From: Salegentibacter maritimus | GTDB taxonomy: Bacteria > Bacteroidota > Bacteroidia > Flavobacteriales > Flavobacteriaceae | Reading direction: 5' to 3' | NCBI RefSeq assembly: GCF_016236915.1 | Contig: NZ_JAEHOK010000002.1 | Location: 124,001 to 188,000, forward strand | DNA length: 64,000 nt | In this document: piece after piece, positions 26,623 through 35,809 of the stretch | Layout: every line of letters begins with the position of its first letter | Numbering within the stretch: the first letter of the stretch is position 1 | Position numbers and translations under genes: made by a program | The notes under the pieces: generated by a model | What the model saw: the letters and a program-made list of their open reading frames with translations, nothing else | Told to the model about the DNA's origin: nothing | Database searches by the model: none

Positions 26623-27360
26623 CTAACTTAGTAATAATTGTGTTACAACGTAGTTTGTAATAATAATAACCACACTCGTCCAAACAAAAGAAGTGGTACT
26701 TGCTTCACCAACCTCTAAGGCCCCACCTTTCATGTAATAACCATGGTAAGCGGGTACAGTTGCTAAAATAAAGGCAAATAAAAATGTCTTAATAAAGGCA
26801 TACACCAAATGAAAGGGAATAAAATCTTCCTGAAGTCCCTGCACAAAGAGATCAGGCGGTACGAAACCTCCTAAAACTGCTGCGGTATAAGCGCCCAAAA
26901 TGCCAAGAAACATAGAGATAGCTATAACGAACGGATAAAATAGCATTGCTATAATCTTTGGAAAAATAAGGTAATTTAAAGAGTTTATACCCATTACCTC
27001 AAGGGCGTCTATTTGTTCGGTTACGTTCATAGACCCAATACTTGACGTAATATAAGATCCTACTTTACCTGCCATAATAATAGAAATAAAGGTAGGTGCA
27101 AATTCCAGGATTATAGATTGCCTTGCAGCATAAGCTACCAGGGATTTTGGAATTAAAGGATTGTTTAAGTTTAAGGCAGTTTGCAAAGCCACTACAGCCC
27201 CAATAAAAAATGATAGAAAAGAAACAATTCCCATTGATCCAATTACGAGGTCGTCTATTTCTTTAAAGATCAAACTTCTCAAAACCGATGTTTTAGTCAT
27301 TCGGTGGAAAGTTCCTTTCAGCATTAAAAAATATTCCCCAATGGAGTGTAGATAATTCAT
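26623..27360 (-). CDS. MlaE-type ABC transporter permease
   Basis: 245 residues with about five hydrophobic helices and the MlaE-family core: FIGAVVALQTALNL (about 52-65), then LEFAPTFISIIMAGKVGSYITS and EQIDALEVMGINSLNYLIFPK (about 136-156). Inner-membrane part of a lipid transporter with the ATPase encoded immediately downstream. It is the first gene of the pair and is divergent from the PafA-like gene, with 118 bases between them. Confidence 0.92.
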   Translation of the reverse strand: MNYLHSIGEYFLMLKGTFHRMTKTSVLRSLIFKEIDDLVIGSMGIVSFLSFFIGAVVALQTALNLNNPLIPKSLVAYAARQSIILEFAPTFISIIMAGKVGSYITSSIGSMNVTEQIDALEVMGINSLNYLIFPKIIAMLFYPFVIAISMFLGILGAYTAAVLGGFVPPDLFVQGLQEDFIPFHLVYAFIKTFLFAFILATVPAYHGYYMKGGALEVGEASTTSFVWTSVVIIITNYVVTQLLLS

Positions 27361-27373
27361 TAAGCAATTTTTG

Positions 27374-27404
27374 TAAAGCTAAAATACTAAAAAATTACTC
27401 GAAA
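27374..27404 (-). promoter_or_regulatory. possible promoter of the mlaE-mlaF pair
   Basis: Minus strand TTTCG (27404-27400), 18 bases, then TAGCTTTA (27381-27374). Both boxes are one base off consensus, 13 bases before the ATG. Confidence 0.4.
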
Positions 27405-27444
27405 GTATTTAACGTAGAATTAATCTTTGACCCAATAAGTTTAG

Positions 27445-27452
27445 TAATTTTG
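27445..27452 (+). promoter_or_regulatory. possible -7 element of the PafA-like gene
   Basis: TAATTTTG matches TAnnTTTG. TTTG lies 15 bases upstream (27426-27429), a little short of normal spacing. The ATG is 27 bases downstream. Confidence 0.5.
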
Positions 27453-27478
27453 GGCTACTTCTAATAAAAATATATAAG

Positions 27479-29137
27479 ATGAAGCGATTAGCATTTTTAG
27501 TATTAATAGGATTGTTTAGTTTCCAGGCTTTTGCTCAGGAAACAGAAGGGGAAAAGCCCAGGCTTGTAGTAGGGATTGTGGTAGACCAAATGCGCTATGA
27601 TTACCTTACCCGATTTTGGGAGCGGTTTGGAGAAGATGGATTTAAGAAATTAATTAATGAAGGCTATAATTTTAAAAATAACCATTTTAATTATGTGCCT
27701 ACTTATACCGGGCCCGGTCACGCTTCAGTCTATACAGGAACCAGCCCAATGAACCACGGGATTATTGGGAACGGATGGTATGATAAATTTGTAAAAGAGT
27801 CTGTTTATTGTGCCGGAGATGAGACTGTAGAACCGGTTGGGACTAAAGATAATGCCGGTAAAATGTCTCCACATAGAATGAAAACTACCACAGTTAGCGA
27901 CGAGAACAGGCTTCATACCCAAATGCGAGGAAAAACCATTGGTGTTTCTATTAAAGATCGCGGCTCTATTCTACCTGCCGGGCACACTGCCAACGCAGCT
28001 TACTGGTTTCATGGCGGTGATGAGGGCAAGTGGATTACCAGTTCATTTTATATGGATGAATTACCAAAATGGGTGAAAGATTTTAACGCTTCCGATAAAG
28101 TGGAAGCCTATTTAAAGCCCTGGAATACTCTTTATGATATTGATACTTACAAAGAAAGCGGAAGTGATAAAAATAATTTTGAAGGAGGTTTTAGAGGAAA
28201 GAAAGATGCTACCTTTCCTTATGATCTGGCAGAATTGAGTGATGAGAATGGTGGATTTGATATTATCGAAAATTCAGCTTATGGAAACGATATTACCCTG
28301 GAATTTGCCCTGGCCGCAGTTGAAGCCGAAGAATTAGGGCAGGATGAGGACACCGATTTTCTTACATTAAGCTTTTCAAGTACCGATAAGATAGGGCATA
28401 ACTTCGGGGTGAACTCTAAAGAAATTCAGGATACTTACCTTAGATTAGACAAAAATATTGCCCAACTTTTAAAAGAATTGGATGCTAAAGTAGGTGAAGG
28501 AAATTATACGATTTTCTTAACTGCAGACCACGGTGGGGTAGATGTACCTGCTTATTTGCAATCGGTAAATATCCCGGCAGGATACTTTGAGTCTGATGAG
28601 TTTGAAGAAGAGCTTAAAGAATTTACTGCCAGGGAATTTGGGGAAGAGGAGCTTATAGAAAATGTATCAAATAGTCAAATATTCTTCAATTATGAATTAA
28701 TGGAAGAATTGGAGATTAGCTCTTCAGTTTTACAGGCTAAATTAGCTCATTATATCCTTCAATTAGACCAAATAGATAAAGTATATACTAGAGATCAGCT
28801 AATAAACGGTGGTAGCTTTGTTGTAGGTACCGGTAGAGCTATTCAAAATGGATTTAATCAAAAGAGAAGTGGAGATATAATGTATGTATTAGATCCTGCT
28901 ACCATTGTATATTCAAGAACTGGATCTACTCATGGTAGTGATTTAAATTACGACACCCACGCGCCGCTAATTTTCTATGGAAATGGAGTAAAACAGGGCA
29001 GTACAACAGAGCGTACAGAAATAATAGATATTGCTCCAACGGTTTCTGCTTTGTTAGGTATAGCTTTTCCTAATGGAAATACAGGGAAACCATTGTATAT
29101 GATGTTAGATGATAAAAAATCAGGTAGTCTAGAATAG
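27479..29137 (+). CDS. PafA-like alkaline phosphatase family protein
   Basis: 552 residues with signal peptide MKRLAFLVLIGLFSFQAFA-QE. It belongs to the alkaline phosphatase/nucleotide pyrophosphatase superfamily: VVGIVVDQMRYDYL gives the first metal Asp, YTGPGHASVYTG the nucleophile Thr region, FSSTDKIGHNFG and LTADHGGVD the second metal set, and THGSDLNYDTHAPLIFYG the last metal His. The threonine nucleophile and overall length fit the calcium-independent PafA phosphomonoesterases that supply phosphate in Bacteroidota. Predicted periplasmic. No Pho-box-like element is recognised. The gene's 3' end overlaps the convergent glycosyltransferase by nine bases. Confidence 0.88.
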   Translation: MKRLAFLVLIGLFSFQAFAQETEGEKPRLVVGIVVDQMRYDYLTRFWERFGEDGFKKLINEGYNFKNNHFNYVPTYTGPGHASVYTGTSPMNHGIIGNGWYDKFVKESVYCAGDETVEPVGTKDNAGKMSPHRMKTTTVSDENRLHTQMRGKTIGVSIKDRGSILPAGHTANAAYWFHGGDEGKWITSSFYMDELPKWVKDFNASDKVEAYLKPWNTLYDIDTYKESGSDKNNFEGGFRGKKDATFPYDLAELSDENGGFDIIENSAYGNDITLEFALAAVEAEELGQDEDTDFLTLSFSSTDKIGHNFGVNSKEIQDTYLRLDKNIAQLLKELDAKVGEGNYTIFLTADHGGVDVPAYLQSVNIPAGYFESDEFEEELKEFTAREFGEEELIENVSNSQIFFNYELMEELEISSSVLQAKLAHYILQLDQIDKVYTRDQLINGGSFVVGTGRAIQNGFNQKRSGDIMYVLDPATIVYSRTGSTHGSDLNYDTHAPLIFYGNGVKQGSTTERTEIIDIAPTVSALLGIAFPNGNTGKPLYMMLDDKKSGSLE

Positions 29138-29977
29138 TTTTTTCTGCATTTTTTTCCAGCGTAAATTTCTTATAAAACGACCTTCATCTTTATTTACAAG
29201 ATAGGGTCGTTTTTTATTTTGCGCATATAGGAAGCCTTTAATACAGTTTAGAAAAAAGCCAAAGTCTTTCTTTTTAATGGCAAGTTTGGCAGCAGCGATT
29301 AAGGTAATAGCAAAGCCGTATCTTAAACTGTAAAATGCTTCTCCCTGTTTGTATTTTGAAGTTTTTGTGTATTCCTTGCCGGTTGGTTTAAGGTGTTTTA
29401 CCTTTAATTTTGCATCGGTTTTTATCTCCCAACCGTGATATTGCGCAAGTAATTCATCTGCTGTATCCCATCCCATTGCAGGTTTAAGGCCGCCAATACT
29501 ATTAAAACAAGCTTTTCTGTAAGCTTTTAAAGCACCACGAATATGGTCGCTTCCGGTTAGGTTTTCGCGTGCCCATTTTCCATTTTTCTGAATTTCGCAA
29601 AAGCCTCCAACCATACCAATTTTGGAGCTTTCCTTAAAATGAAAACATATTCTTTCTAAATAGTTTTCCGGAAAAATCAAATCGGCGTCAAACTTGCAAA
29701 TAATGTCAAAATCATTATCTAAAGTTTGGAGCCCTTTGTTAAAGGCATTTACTACTTTGCTGCCGGGCATATGTTTGCCCATTGCATTATTGTTTACAAG
29801 CGAAATTTGCGGGTTTTTTATACCAAATTCTGAAACTATTTTGGGAGTCTCATCAGTAGAGCCATCATCTACTACCACAATTTTACTGGCCGGTGTACTT
29901 TGGTTTATTAAAGACTGAAGGGTTTTGCCAATAAATTGAGCTTCGTTATACGCGGGGATAATGATATAAATCTTCAA
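29129..29977 (-). CDS. family 2 glycosyltransferase
   Basis: 282 residues of a GT-A fold: IIIPAYNEAQFIGKTLQSL at the N-terminus, VVVDDGSTDETPK (nucleotide site), FDADLIFPENYLE (DxD metal site) and WDTADELLA as the likely catalytic acid region near residue 170. The C-terminal 60 residues have one hydrophobic stretch (FAITLIAAAKLA) flanked by lysines, so it may associate with the membrane. It is the last gene of a minus-strand cassette with a methyltransferase (38-base gap) and a KAS III-like enzyme. Acceptor and sugar are unknown. Confidence 0.88.
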   Translation of the reverse strand: MKIYIIIPAYNEAQFIGKTLQSLINQSTPASKIVVVDDGSTDETPKIVSEFGIKNPQISLVNNNAMGKHMPGSKVVNAFNKGLQTLDNDFDIICKFDADLIFPENYLERICFHFKESSKIGMVGGFCEIQKNGKWARENLTGSDHIRGALKAYRKACFNSIGGLKPAMGWDTADELLAQYHGWEIKTDAKLKVKHLKPTGKEYTKTSKYKQGEAFYSLRYGFAITLIAAAKLAIKKKDFGFFLNCIKGFLYAQNKKRPYLVNKDEGRFIRNLRWKKMQKKLF

Positions 29978-30015
29978 AAGACAAAATTTAAAGTTTTAGC
30001 AAGAAATATTTTCGC

Positions 30016-30537
30016 CTAAATGCGTTCTGCATAAACCGCGTAATATCTTGGCGTAAAATATCTTAAAATAGGTCTTATCCCCAGTTTATTAACGGGGTTG
30101 GTCCACTTTTTTCGACTAATAATTTTCCACCCGGCTTTTTCTAAAAGCCAATCAAATTGCCAATCTTCAAACTCGTGGAAATGCCTGTCCCGCATATCGG
30201 TTTTACTGCGATAAGCATTGGAAAACCAAAGTTTAAGAGGAACGCTGGCTACTAATTTGTCGGCCTTAATATTAGATAATACATTGTAAGGAGAAACCAG
30301 GTGTTCAAAAATCTCAAAAGCAGTTACTACCTGATAGGCCGTAGTTTCTACCGCCCGGGTATTTAGGTCTAAATCTTCCCCCTTGGTGTTTTCAACCTTA
30401 TAGTTATGCTTTTCCATAATTTCTGAAAAAGGATTTTTGACCCCTAAATCAAGGATTTTAGCAGGAGCGGGAACGTTAGCTTCTAAAAACTCTAAAGTTT
30501 CTTTATATCGTTTGTTGGGAAAGCTTTCTTCGTACAT
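30016..30537 (-). CDS. SAM-dependent methyltransferase-like protein
   Basis: 173 residues, short for a class I methyltransferase. The first motif (AKILDLGVKNPFSEIM, about 26-41) is degenerate: the usual GxGxG is reduced to a single Gly. An acidic VENTKGEDLDLN segment follows, and AFEIFEHLVSPYNVLSNI is a typical post-I motif. The C-terminal half is rich in Trp/Phe/His (HFHEFEDWQFDWLLEKAGW). The start codon abuts the stop of the KAS III-like gene with no gap, so the two are coupled. It may be a small methyltransferase of lipids or glycans, or it may have lost SAM binding. Confidence 0.7.
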   Translation of the reverse strand: MYEESFPNKRYKETLEFLEANVPAPAKILDLGVKNPFSEIMEKHNYKVENTKGEDLDLNTRAVETTAYQVVTAFEIFEHLVSPYNVLSNIKADKLVASVPLKLWFSNAYRSKTDMRDRHFHEFEDWQFDWLLEKAGWKIISRKKWTNPVNKLGIRPILRYFTPRYYAVYAERI

Positions 30538-31596
30538 CTAATATTGGTAAACAATCGCATTCACGTTCATTCCGGCACCCACACTGGCAAACATTACCAC
30601 ATCACCTTTATTAAGTTGTTGGTGGGCAATTTTATTTTTAATTACAAGATCATAAAGTGTGGGGACTGTAGCAACGCTACTATTACCAAGCTCGTGAATA
30701 GTCATAGGCATTACTCTTTCGGGAGCTTTTAACTTGTGTAGTTTATAAAAACGCTTAATAATAGCTTCATCCATTTTCTCATTGGCCTGATGAATAAAAA
30801 TCTTTTTTAAGTCGTCTATACTTTTACCACTATTTTCCAAACAGGTTTTCATGGCGGCCGGTACATTCATTAAAGCAAATTCATAAATCTTTCGGCCATT
30901 CATTTTAATATAGCGCAGATCTTCAGGGGCTTCGCTACGGTTGGATTTTCCGAAATAGATGTAATTAGCTTCATTAAAAGCATAAGTAGCCGATTCGTGA
31001 GCAAGGATTCCACCTTCTTCTTCGGTTTCTTCTAAAATCACGGCACCGGCACCATCTGAAAAAATCATAGAGTCGCGGTCGTGTTGGTCTACTACTCTAG
31101 ATAAAGCTTCAGCACCAATAATTAGGCATTTTTTTGCCATTCCGGCCTTAATAAAAGCCTGTGCCTGGATAAGACTCTCTATCCATCCCGGGCAGCCAAA
31201 AAGCATATCATAAGCTACACATTTTGGGTTTTTAATACGTAAATGATATTTTACCCTGGTAGCTATGCTTGGTACGGTGTCACTTTGTATGCTTTGATGT
31301 TTAACATCTCCATAATTGTGAGCCACAATAATATAATCTAGCGTTTCAGGATCTATTCCAGAATCCTCCAAAGCTTTTTGGGCAGCAATAACTGCCATAT
31401 CTGAGGTATTTAAATTTTCCTCCAAATAACGGCGTTCTTCAATGCCCGTAATAGCTTTAAACTTGGCAATGGTTGTTTTGTTATCCTGTGGAAAACCTGT
31501 TCCGTCAAGATTGAAAAATTCATGATTTTCAAAGTCAGCATTTGCGGTTATAACTTTGGGAATATAACTACCTGTGCCGGTAATTTTAATGTTCAT
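30538..31596 (-). CDS. 3-oxoacyl-ACP synthase III-like protein (KAS III family)
   Basis: 352 residues of a thiolase-fold condensing enzyme. The three catalytic residues can be placed: Cys in YDMLFGCPGWIES (about 129-141), His in IFIHQANEKMD (about 270) and Asn in HELGNSSVATV (about 300). FabH normally has a CSGF-type sequence after the Cys; here it is GCPGW, so this is a divergent subgroup, perhaps joining other acyl donors or making a specialised lipid rather than starting general fatty-acid synthesis. The MIFSDGAGAVILEE motif of the family is intact. It is first in the cassette with the methyltransferase and glycosyltransferase. Confidence 0.85.
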   Translation of the reverse strand: MNIKITGTGSYIPKVITANADFENHEFFNLDGTGFPQDNKTTIAKFKAITGIEERRYLEENLNTSDMAVIAAQKALEDSGIDPETLDYIIVAHNYGDVKHQSIQSDTVPSIATRVKYHLRIKNPKCVAYDMLFGCPGWIESLIQAQAFIKAGMAKKCLIIGAEALSRVVDQHDRDSMIFSDGAGAVILEETEEEGGILAHESATYAFNEANYIYFGKSNRSEAPEDLRYIKMNGRKIYEFALMNVPAAMKTCLENSGKSIDDLKKIFIHQANEKMDEAIIKRFYKLHKLKAPERVMPMTIHELGNSSVATVPTLYDLVIKNKIAHQQLNKGDVVMFASVGAGMNVNAIVYQY

Positions 31597-31636
31597 CTGA
31601 CTTTTAGTTAAGATTAGACTCCGAATGTACTCAATA

Positions 31637-31644
31637 CAAATATA
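31637..31644 (-). promoter_or_regulatory. -7 element for the KAS III cassette
   Basis: TATATTTG on the minus strand (full TAnnTTTG match), 40 bases before the KAS III ATG. No clear TTG box is seen upstream. Confidence 0.5.
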
Positions 31645-31703
31645 ATGAGCTTTAAATAAAATGGAAAAATAAACTTATTAGTGATAAAAATCACTTAATA
31701 AAA

Positions 31704-31755
31704 AAATGCCTGAAAATTATGTCAGCACAGCTGATGAATAAATTTTCAGGCATTT
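31704..31755 (-). terminator. terminator after gcvP
   Basis: A 15-bp outer stem AAATGCCTGAAAATT (31704-31718) / AATTTTCAGGCATTT (31741-31755) with a small inner CAGC/GCTG stem in the loop, followed by a T-run in the minus direction. Confidence 0.82.
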
Positions 31756-31762
31756 AAAAAAA

Positions 31763-34609
31763 TTATGCTTCCATATATTCCTCTATAGGAGGGCAGGTGC
31801 ACATTAAGTTTCTATCTCCATAGGCCTCGTCTACACGTCTTACACTTGGCCAGAATTTATTTTCTGCCACATAACTTAACGGATAAGCAGCTTTTTCTCT
31901 ACTATATGAGAATTTCCACTCATCTGAAGTTAACATATTTATAGTGTGAGGGGCATTTTTAAGTACATTGTCTTTTTGGCTATCCAACTCCTCAATTTCC
32001 TGCCTAATAGAAATCAAAGCATCACAAAACCTGTCGAGTTCGGCTTTGCTTTCACTTTCGGTAGGTTCTATCATCATAGTTCCTGCCACAGGGAAAGAAA
32101 CAGTAGGGGCATGGAACCCATAATCTATTAACCTTTTGGCAATATCTACCACTTCTATGCCATTTGATTTAAAAGGACGGCAATCCAAAATCATTTCGTG
32201 AGCGGCACGACCACGCTCTCCAGAATATAGAGTTTTGTAATGCTCTTTTAAACGCTCTTTTACATAGTTGGCATTCAGGATAGCATATTCTGTAGCTTTT
32301 TGAAGTCCTTTACTGCCCAACATGGTAATATAGCCGTAAGAAATAAGGCATACCAAAGAAGAGCCCCAGGGTGCTGAAGAAATGGCTCCAATAGCATTTT
32401 CTCCACCGGTTTTAATAACCGGGTTTCCTGGTAAAAAGGGTTTTAATTGTTCGGCTACGCAAATAGGGCCAACTCCCGGGCCACCTCCACCGTGTGGGAT
32501 TGCAAAAGTTTTATGCAAGTTTAAGTGGCAAACATCGGCACCAATTACCCCGGGATTGGTTAAGCCAACCTGGGCATTCATATTGGCACCATCCATATAA
32601 ACCTGCCCGCCATTATTATGAATAATTTGCGTAATTTCTTTAATAGCCGATTCAAAAACCCCGTGGGTAGATGGATAGGTTACCATTAAAGCAGCTAGGT
32701 TGTCTTTATGTTTTATGGCTTTCTCCCGAAGATCGTCTACATCTATATTTCCATTTTCTGATGCTTTGGTTACAACCACTTTCATTCCGGCCATTACTGC
32801 AGAGGCCGGGTTGGTACCGTGTGCCGAAGATGGAATTAAACATATATTTCTATGCCCTTCACCTCTAGATTCGTGGTAAGCCCTAATGGTCATTAAACCT
32901 GCATACTCTCCCTGTGCACCAGAATTGGGCTGAAGCGAGGTGGCAGAAAATCCTGTGATTTCAGTTAGCTGATCTTGCAGTCTTTTTAAAACAATTTGGT
33001 AGCCTTCCGCCTGTTCTATCGGTACAAATGGGTGTATGTTTCCCCATTGCGGATTGCTTAACGGAAGCATTTCTGAAGCAGCGTTTAATTTCATAGTACA
33101 GCTTCCAAGCGAAATCATAGACTGGTTTAATGAAAGGTCTTTGCGTTCCAGTTTTTTGATATAACGCATCAGTTCAGTTTCTGAATGATAAAGGTTGAAA
33201 ACTTCATGCGTTAGAAATTCTGTTTTTCTTTGAAGTGCTGCCGGTATTGCCGATTCTTCTTTTAAGTTTTTAATTTCAGTAGATTCATTACCTAAAACTG
33301 TAGCGAAAACCTTCAAAATATTATTGATATCTTCCTGGGTTGTAGTTTCATTTAATGAAATACAAACCGTTTCAGCATCAGGATAATAGAAGTTGATTTC
33401 GTTCTTTTCGGCTTCTGCTTTAATCTTTTGAGCATCAGCTTTTACCTTAAGTGTGTCAAAATAAGCTGAGTTAAGTTGCTTAACCCCCATTTTTTCGAGT
33501 TCTTCAGCTAAAGTTACTGTAGAAAAATGAACGGTATCGGCAATATACTTTAGACCTTCAGGCCCGTGATAAACGGCATACATTCCTGCCATAACTGCCA
33601 GTAGTACCTGTGCAGTACAAATATTGGAGGTAGCACGATCACGTTTAATATGTTGCTCGCGGGTTTGAAGCGCCATTCTTAAAGCGTGGTTCCCATCAAG
33701 ATCTTTGGTTACCCCAATAATTCTTCCGGGAAGATTTCTTTTATAAGCTTCTTTAGTAGCAAAGTAAGCGGCGTGCGGCCCACCATAGCCTAATGGAATT
33801 CCAAAACGCTGGGTGGTTCCAACAACTACATCTACACCTAGTTCTCCGGGAGCTTGTAATTTAACTAAGCTCAAAATATCAGCGGCAACAGCTACTTTTA
33901 TTTCAGCATCTTTACATTTTGAAACGAAATCGCTATAGTCGAATACCTGCCCGTGCTTGCCGGGATACTGCACTAATGCACCAAAGAATTTATCGCTAAA
34001 GTCAAATTCTTCATGATTGCCAACCACTAGCTCAATGCCCATAAAATTGGCACGTGTTTGAACAAGTTCTATGGTTTGTGGCAAGGCTTGTTCTGAAACA
34101 AAGAATTTATTTGCATTATTTTTCTTTTGCTTACGGTCTCGCACCGCGAATAATAAGCCCATGGCCTCTGCTGCTGCAGTAGATTCGTCTAATAACGATG
34201 CGTTGGCAATTTCCATTCCGGTAAGATCGCTTACCATAGTTTGGAAATTTAATAAAGCTTCCAGTCTACCCTGGGCAATTTCTGCCTGGTATGGCGTATA
34301 AGCTGTGTACCAACCCGGATTTTCCAGGATATTTCTTTGAATTACCGCAGGCAGGATACCCTGATGGTAACCTAAACCTATATAACTCTTAAAAACCTTA
34401 TTTTTTGCAGCTAGTTTTCCAATATGCTCGGCATACTGGTTTTCGCTAAGTGCTGAAGGTAAATTTAAGGCCGATTTTAAACGAATATCATCGGGAATGG
34501 TTTCGTATATTAACTGTTCTAACGAATCTACACCAATGGTGTCCAACATTGCCTGGAGGTTGCTTTCTCTGGGCCCAATATGGCGTAGGGCAAAAGAATC
34601 TGTTCTCAT
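31763..34609 (-). CDS. gcvP: glycine dehydrogenase (P-protein of the glycine cleavage system)
   Basis: 948 residues, a full-length fused P-protein. The ATG at 34609 gives the conserved start [18 protein letters not shown] longer frame up to 34645 lacks homologous-looking sequence and is not used. The PLP lysine is in [18 protein letters not shown] (about residue 700), preceded by [14 protein letters not shown], and the first half carries the paired NIRYHQGILP-type region. It decarboxylates glycine and transfers the aminomethyl group to the lipoylated H-protein. gcvT and gcvH are not nearby. No glycine riboswitch is seen in the 130-base leader. Confidence 0.96.
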   Translation of the reverse strand: MRTDSFALRHIGPRESNLQAMLDTIGVDSLEQLIYETIPDDIRLKSALNLPSALSENQYAEHIGKLAAKNKVFKSYIGLGYHQGILPAVIQRNILENPGWYTAYTPYQAEIAQGRLEALLNFQTMVSDLTGMEIANASLLDESTAAAEAMGLLFAVRDRKQKKNNANKFFVSEQALPQTIELVQTRANFMGIELVVGNHEEFDFSDKFFGALVQYPGKHGQVFDYSDFVSKCKDAEIKVAVAADILSLVKLQAPGELGVDVVVGTTQRFGIPLGYGGPHAAYFATKEAYKRNLPGRIIGVTKDLDGNHALRMALQTREQHIKRDRATSNICTAQVLLAVMAGMYAVYHGPEGLKYIADTVHFSTVTLAEELEKMGVKQLNSAYFDTLKVKADAQKIKAEAEKNEINFYYPDAETVCISLNETTTQEDINNILKVFATVLGNESTEIKNLKEESAIPAALQRKTEFLTHEVFNLYHSETELMRYIKKLERKDLSLNQSMISLGSCTMKLNAASEMLPLSNPQWGNIHPFVPIEQAEGYQIVLKRLQDQLTEITGFSATSLQPNSGAQGEYAGLMTIRAYHESRGEGHRNICLIPSSAHGTNPASAVMAGMKVVVTKASENGNIDVDDLREKAIKHKDNLAALMVTYPSTHGVFESAIKEITQIIHNNGGQVYMDGANMNAQVGLTNPGVIGADVCHLNLHKTFAIPHGGGGPGVGPICVAEQLKPFLPGNPVIKTGGENAIGAISSAPWGSSLVCLISYGYITMLGSKGLQKATEYAILNANYVKERLKEHYKTLYSGERGRAAHEMILDCRPFKSNGIEVVDIAKRLIDYGFHAPTVSFPVAGTMMIEPTESESKAELDRFCDALISIRQEIEELDSQKDNVLKNAPHTINMLTSDEWKFSYSREKAAYPLSYVAENKFWPSVRRVDEAYGDRNLMCTCPPIEEYMEA

Positions 34610-34634
34610 TAAAATAAAGTTGTGTTTTGTGCCG

Positions 34635-34642
34635 CAAAAGTA
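34635..34642 (-). promoter_or_regulatory. possible -7 element for gcvP
   Basis: TACTTTTG on the minus strand matches TAnnTTTG, 25 bases before the gcvP start. The -33 region is poor. Confidence 0.45.
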
Positions 34643-34740
34643 CATATTTTTTTACGTAATTTTTTAATGATTAGCGGTATACACTTGTTAAGATTTTTGA
34701 TGCTACTATTGGTTGCAGGAAGAATGATTAATTTAGCAAC

Positions 34741-35559
34741 ATGCAGCGTTTTAAAAACATATTGAATTTCTATATAAACAGTAGTCTGCATGTGGCTCTG
34801 GCGGTAGTTTCCCTAAGTTTGATAGGTGTTCTTGAGTTCAATCTTGGTATTGATTTAAACTTGCTTTTTTTTGTTTTCTTCGGAAGCATTACCGGCTATA
34901 ATTTTGTGAAGTATGCCCGTATTGCAAAACTACATCACGCCAGTCTTGCCCAAAACCTAAAACTGATACAGGTTTTCTCTTTTTTTTGCTTTCTTGCCTT
35001 GCTATATTTTGCATTCAGGCAGAATATAGAAATACTTATAGCAGCGGCTATTTTTGGTGTTTTTACGCTATTGTATGCCATTCCCCTGTGGAAAAACAAG
35101 CAAAATCTTAGAAACATTGGTGGGGTGAAAATTTTTATAATCGCTTTAGTTTGGGCTGGAGTGACTGCAATTTTACCATTGATGAATCGAATTTCTCCCG
35201 GCGAATTGGGAATTACTTTTTTTCAGCGATTTTTCTTTGTGATAGCAATAACTTTACCTTTTGAGATAAGGGATTTAAAGTTTGATTCTGGAAGCTTACA
35301 TACCATCCCTCAGCAGATAGGGGTAGAAAATACCAAAAAATTGGGGTATGTTCTTGTAGTAATTGTGTTTTTTTTGGAGTTTTTTAAGTTCCATTTTTCA
35401 GTAATAAATGTAATCGCGCTAAGTCTTACGCTACTAACATCGGTATATTTTATTAAAACTGCCCAGGTTAATCAGGGGGTATATTTTTCGTCTTTTTGGG
35501 TAGAGGGAATTCCGGTATTATGGTTTCTGATGTTGTTGATAGCTAAGATTCTTTCTTAG
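34741..35559 (+). CDS. UbiA-like membrane protein with degenerate first motif
   Basis: 272 residues with about eight hydrophobic helices. The second aspartate-rich motif of UbiA prenyltransferases is partly kept (LPFEIRDLKFD followed by TIPQQIGVENTKKLGY, about 174-200). The first motif, normally NDxxDxxxD in the first loop, is replaced by YNFVKYARIAK near residue 58, with no Asp. It is probably a UbiA-fold protein with altered or lost transferase activity; family membership is inferred from the second motif and helix pattern. Its 3' end overlaps the convergent small anti-sigma-like gene by 17 bases. Confidence 0.7.
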   Translation: MQRFKNILNFYINSSLHVALAVVSLSLIGVLEFNLGIDLNLLFFVFFGSITGYNFVKYARIAKLHHASLAQNLKLIQVFSFFCFLALLYFAFRQNIEILIAAAIFGVFTLLYAIPLWKNKQNLRNIGGVKIFIIALVWAGVTAILPLMNRISPGELGITFFQRFFFVIAITLPFEIRDLKFDSGSLHTIPQQIGVENTKKLGYVLVVIVFFLEFFKFHFSVINVIALSLTLLTSVYFIKTAQVNQGVYFSSFWVEGIPVLWFLMLLIAKILS

Positions 35560-35806
35560 CCATTTCTTTTTCAATCTTATTTTGCCAGGCTTTTTTTTCT
35601 TCCTCAGAACAGGTTCTAAGATTAGATTTTTTAATTAAACGAGTAAGTTTAGAATTTTTAGAAGTGTAGTTGCGACAGGGTTTACAAAAAATTAGATGCA
35701 TGAGCATACACATTTTTTCGCGAATACTCGACTCGTTATATTGACTTTTGTCACAGCAGTTTTCTGCTTTCGAACAATCGAAAATAAAAAATTTTGTTTT
35801 CGGCAT
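35543..35806 (-). CDS. small cysteine-rich ZAS-type anti-sigma candidate
   Basis: 87 residues, cytoplasmic, with no membrane helix. It contains Cys11 and the motif HLIFCKPC (His37, Cys41, Cys44), an exact H-x3-C-x2-C, which is the zinc-binding anti-sigma (ZAS) signature. There are extra cysteines at 17, 18 and 33. The C-terminus is a charged helix. The gene begins three bases after the stop of an ECF-type sigma factor gene, the standard place for a cognate anti-sigma factor. RsrA of Streptomyces uses the same four zinc positions to sense thiol stress, so redox control is a reasonable inference but is untested. It could instead be a zinc protein unrelated to sigma binding. Confidence 0.65.
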   Translation of the reverse strand: MPKTKFFIFDCSKAENCCDKSQYNESSIREKMCMLMHLIFCKPCRNYTSKNSKLTRLIKKSNLRTCSEEEKKAWQNKIEKEMAKKES

Positions 35807-35809
35807 ATT

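Noticed and set aside
34610-34740. Glycine riboswitch before gcvP
   Set aside because: The leader is short, AT-rich and shows no tandem-aptamer pattern.
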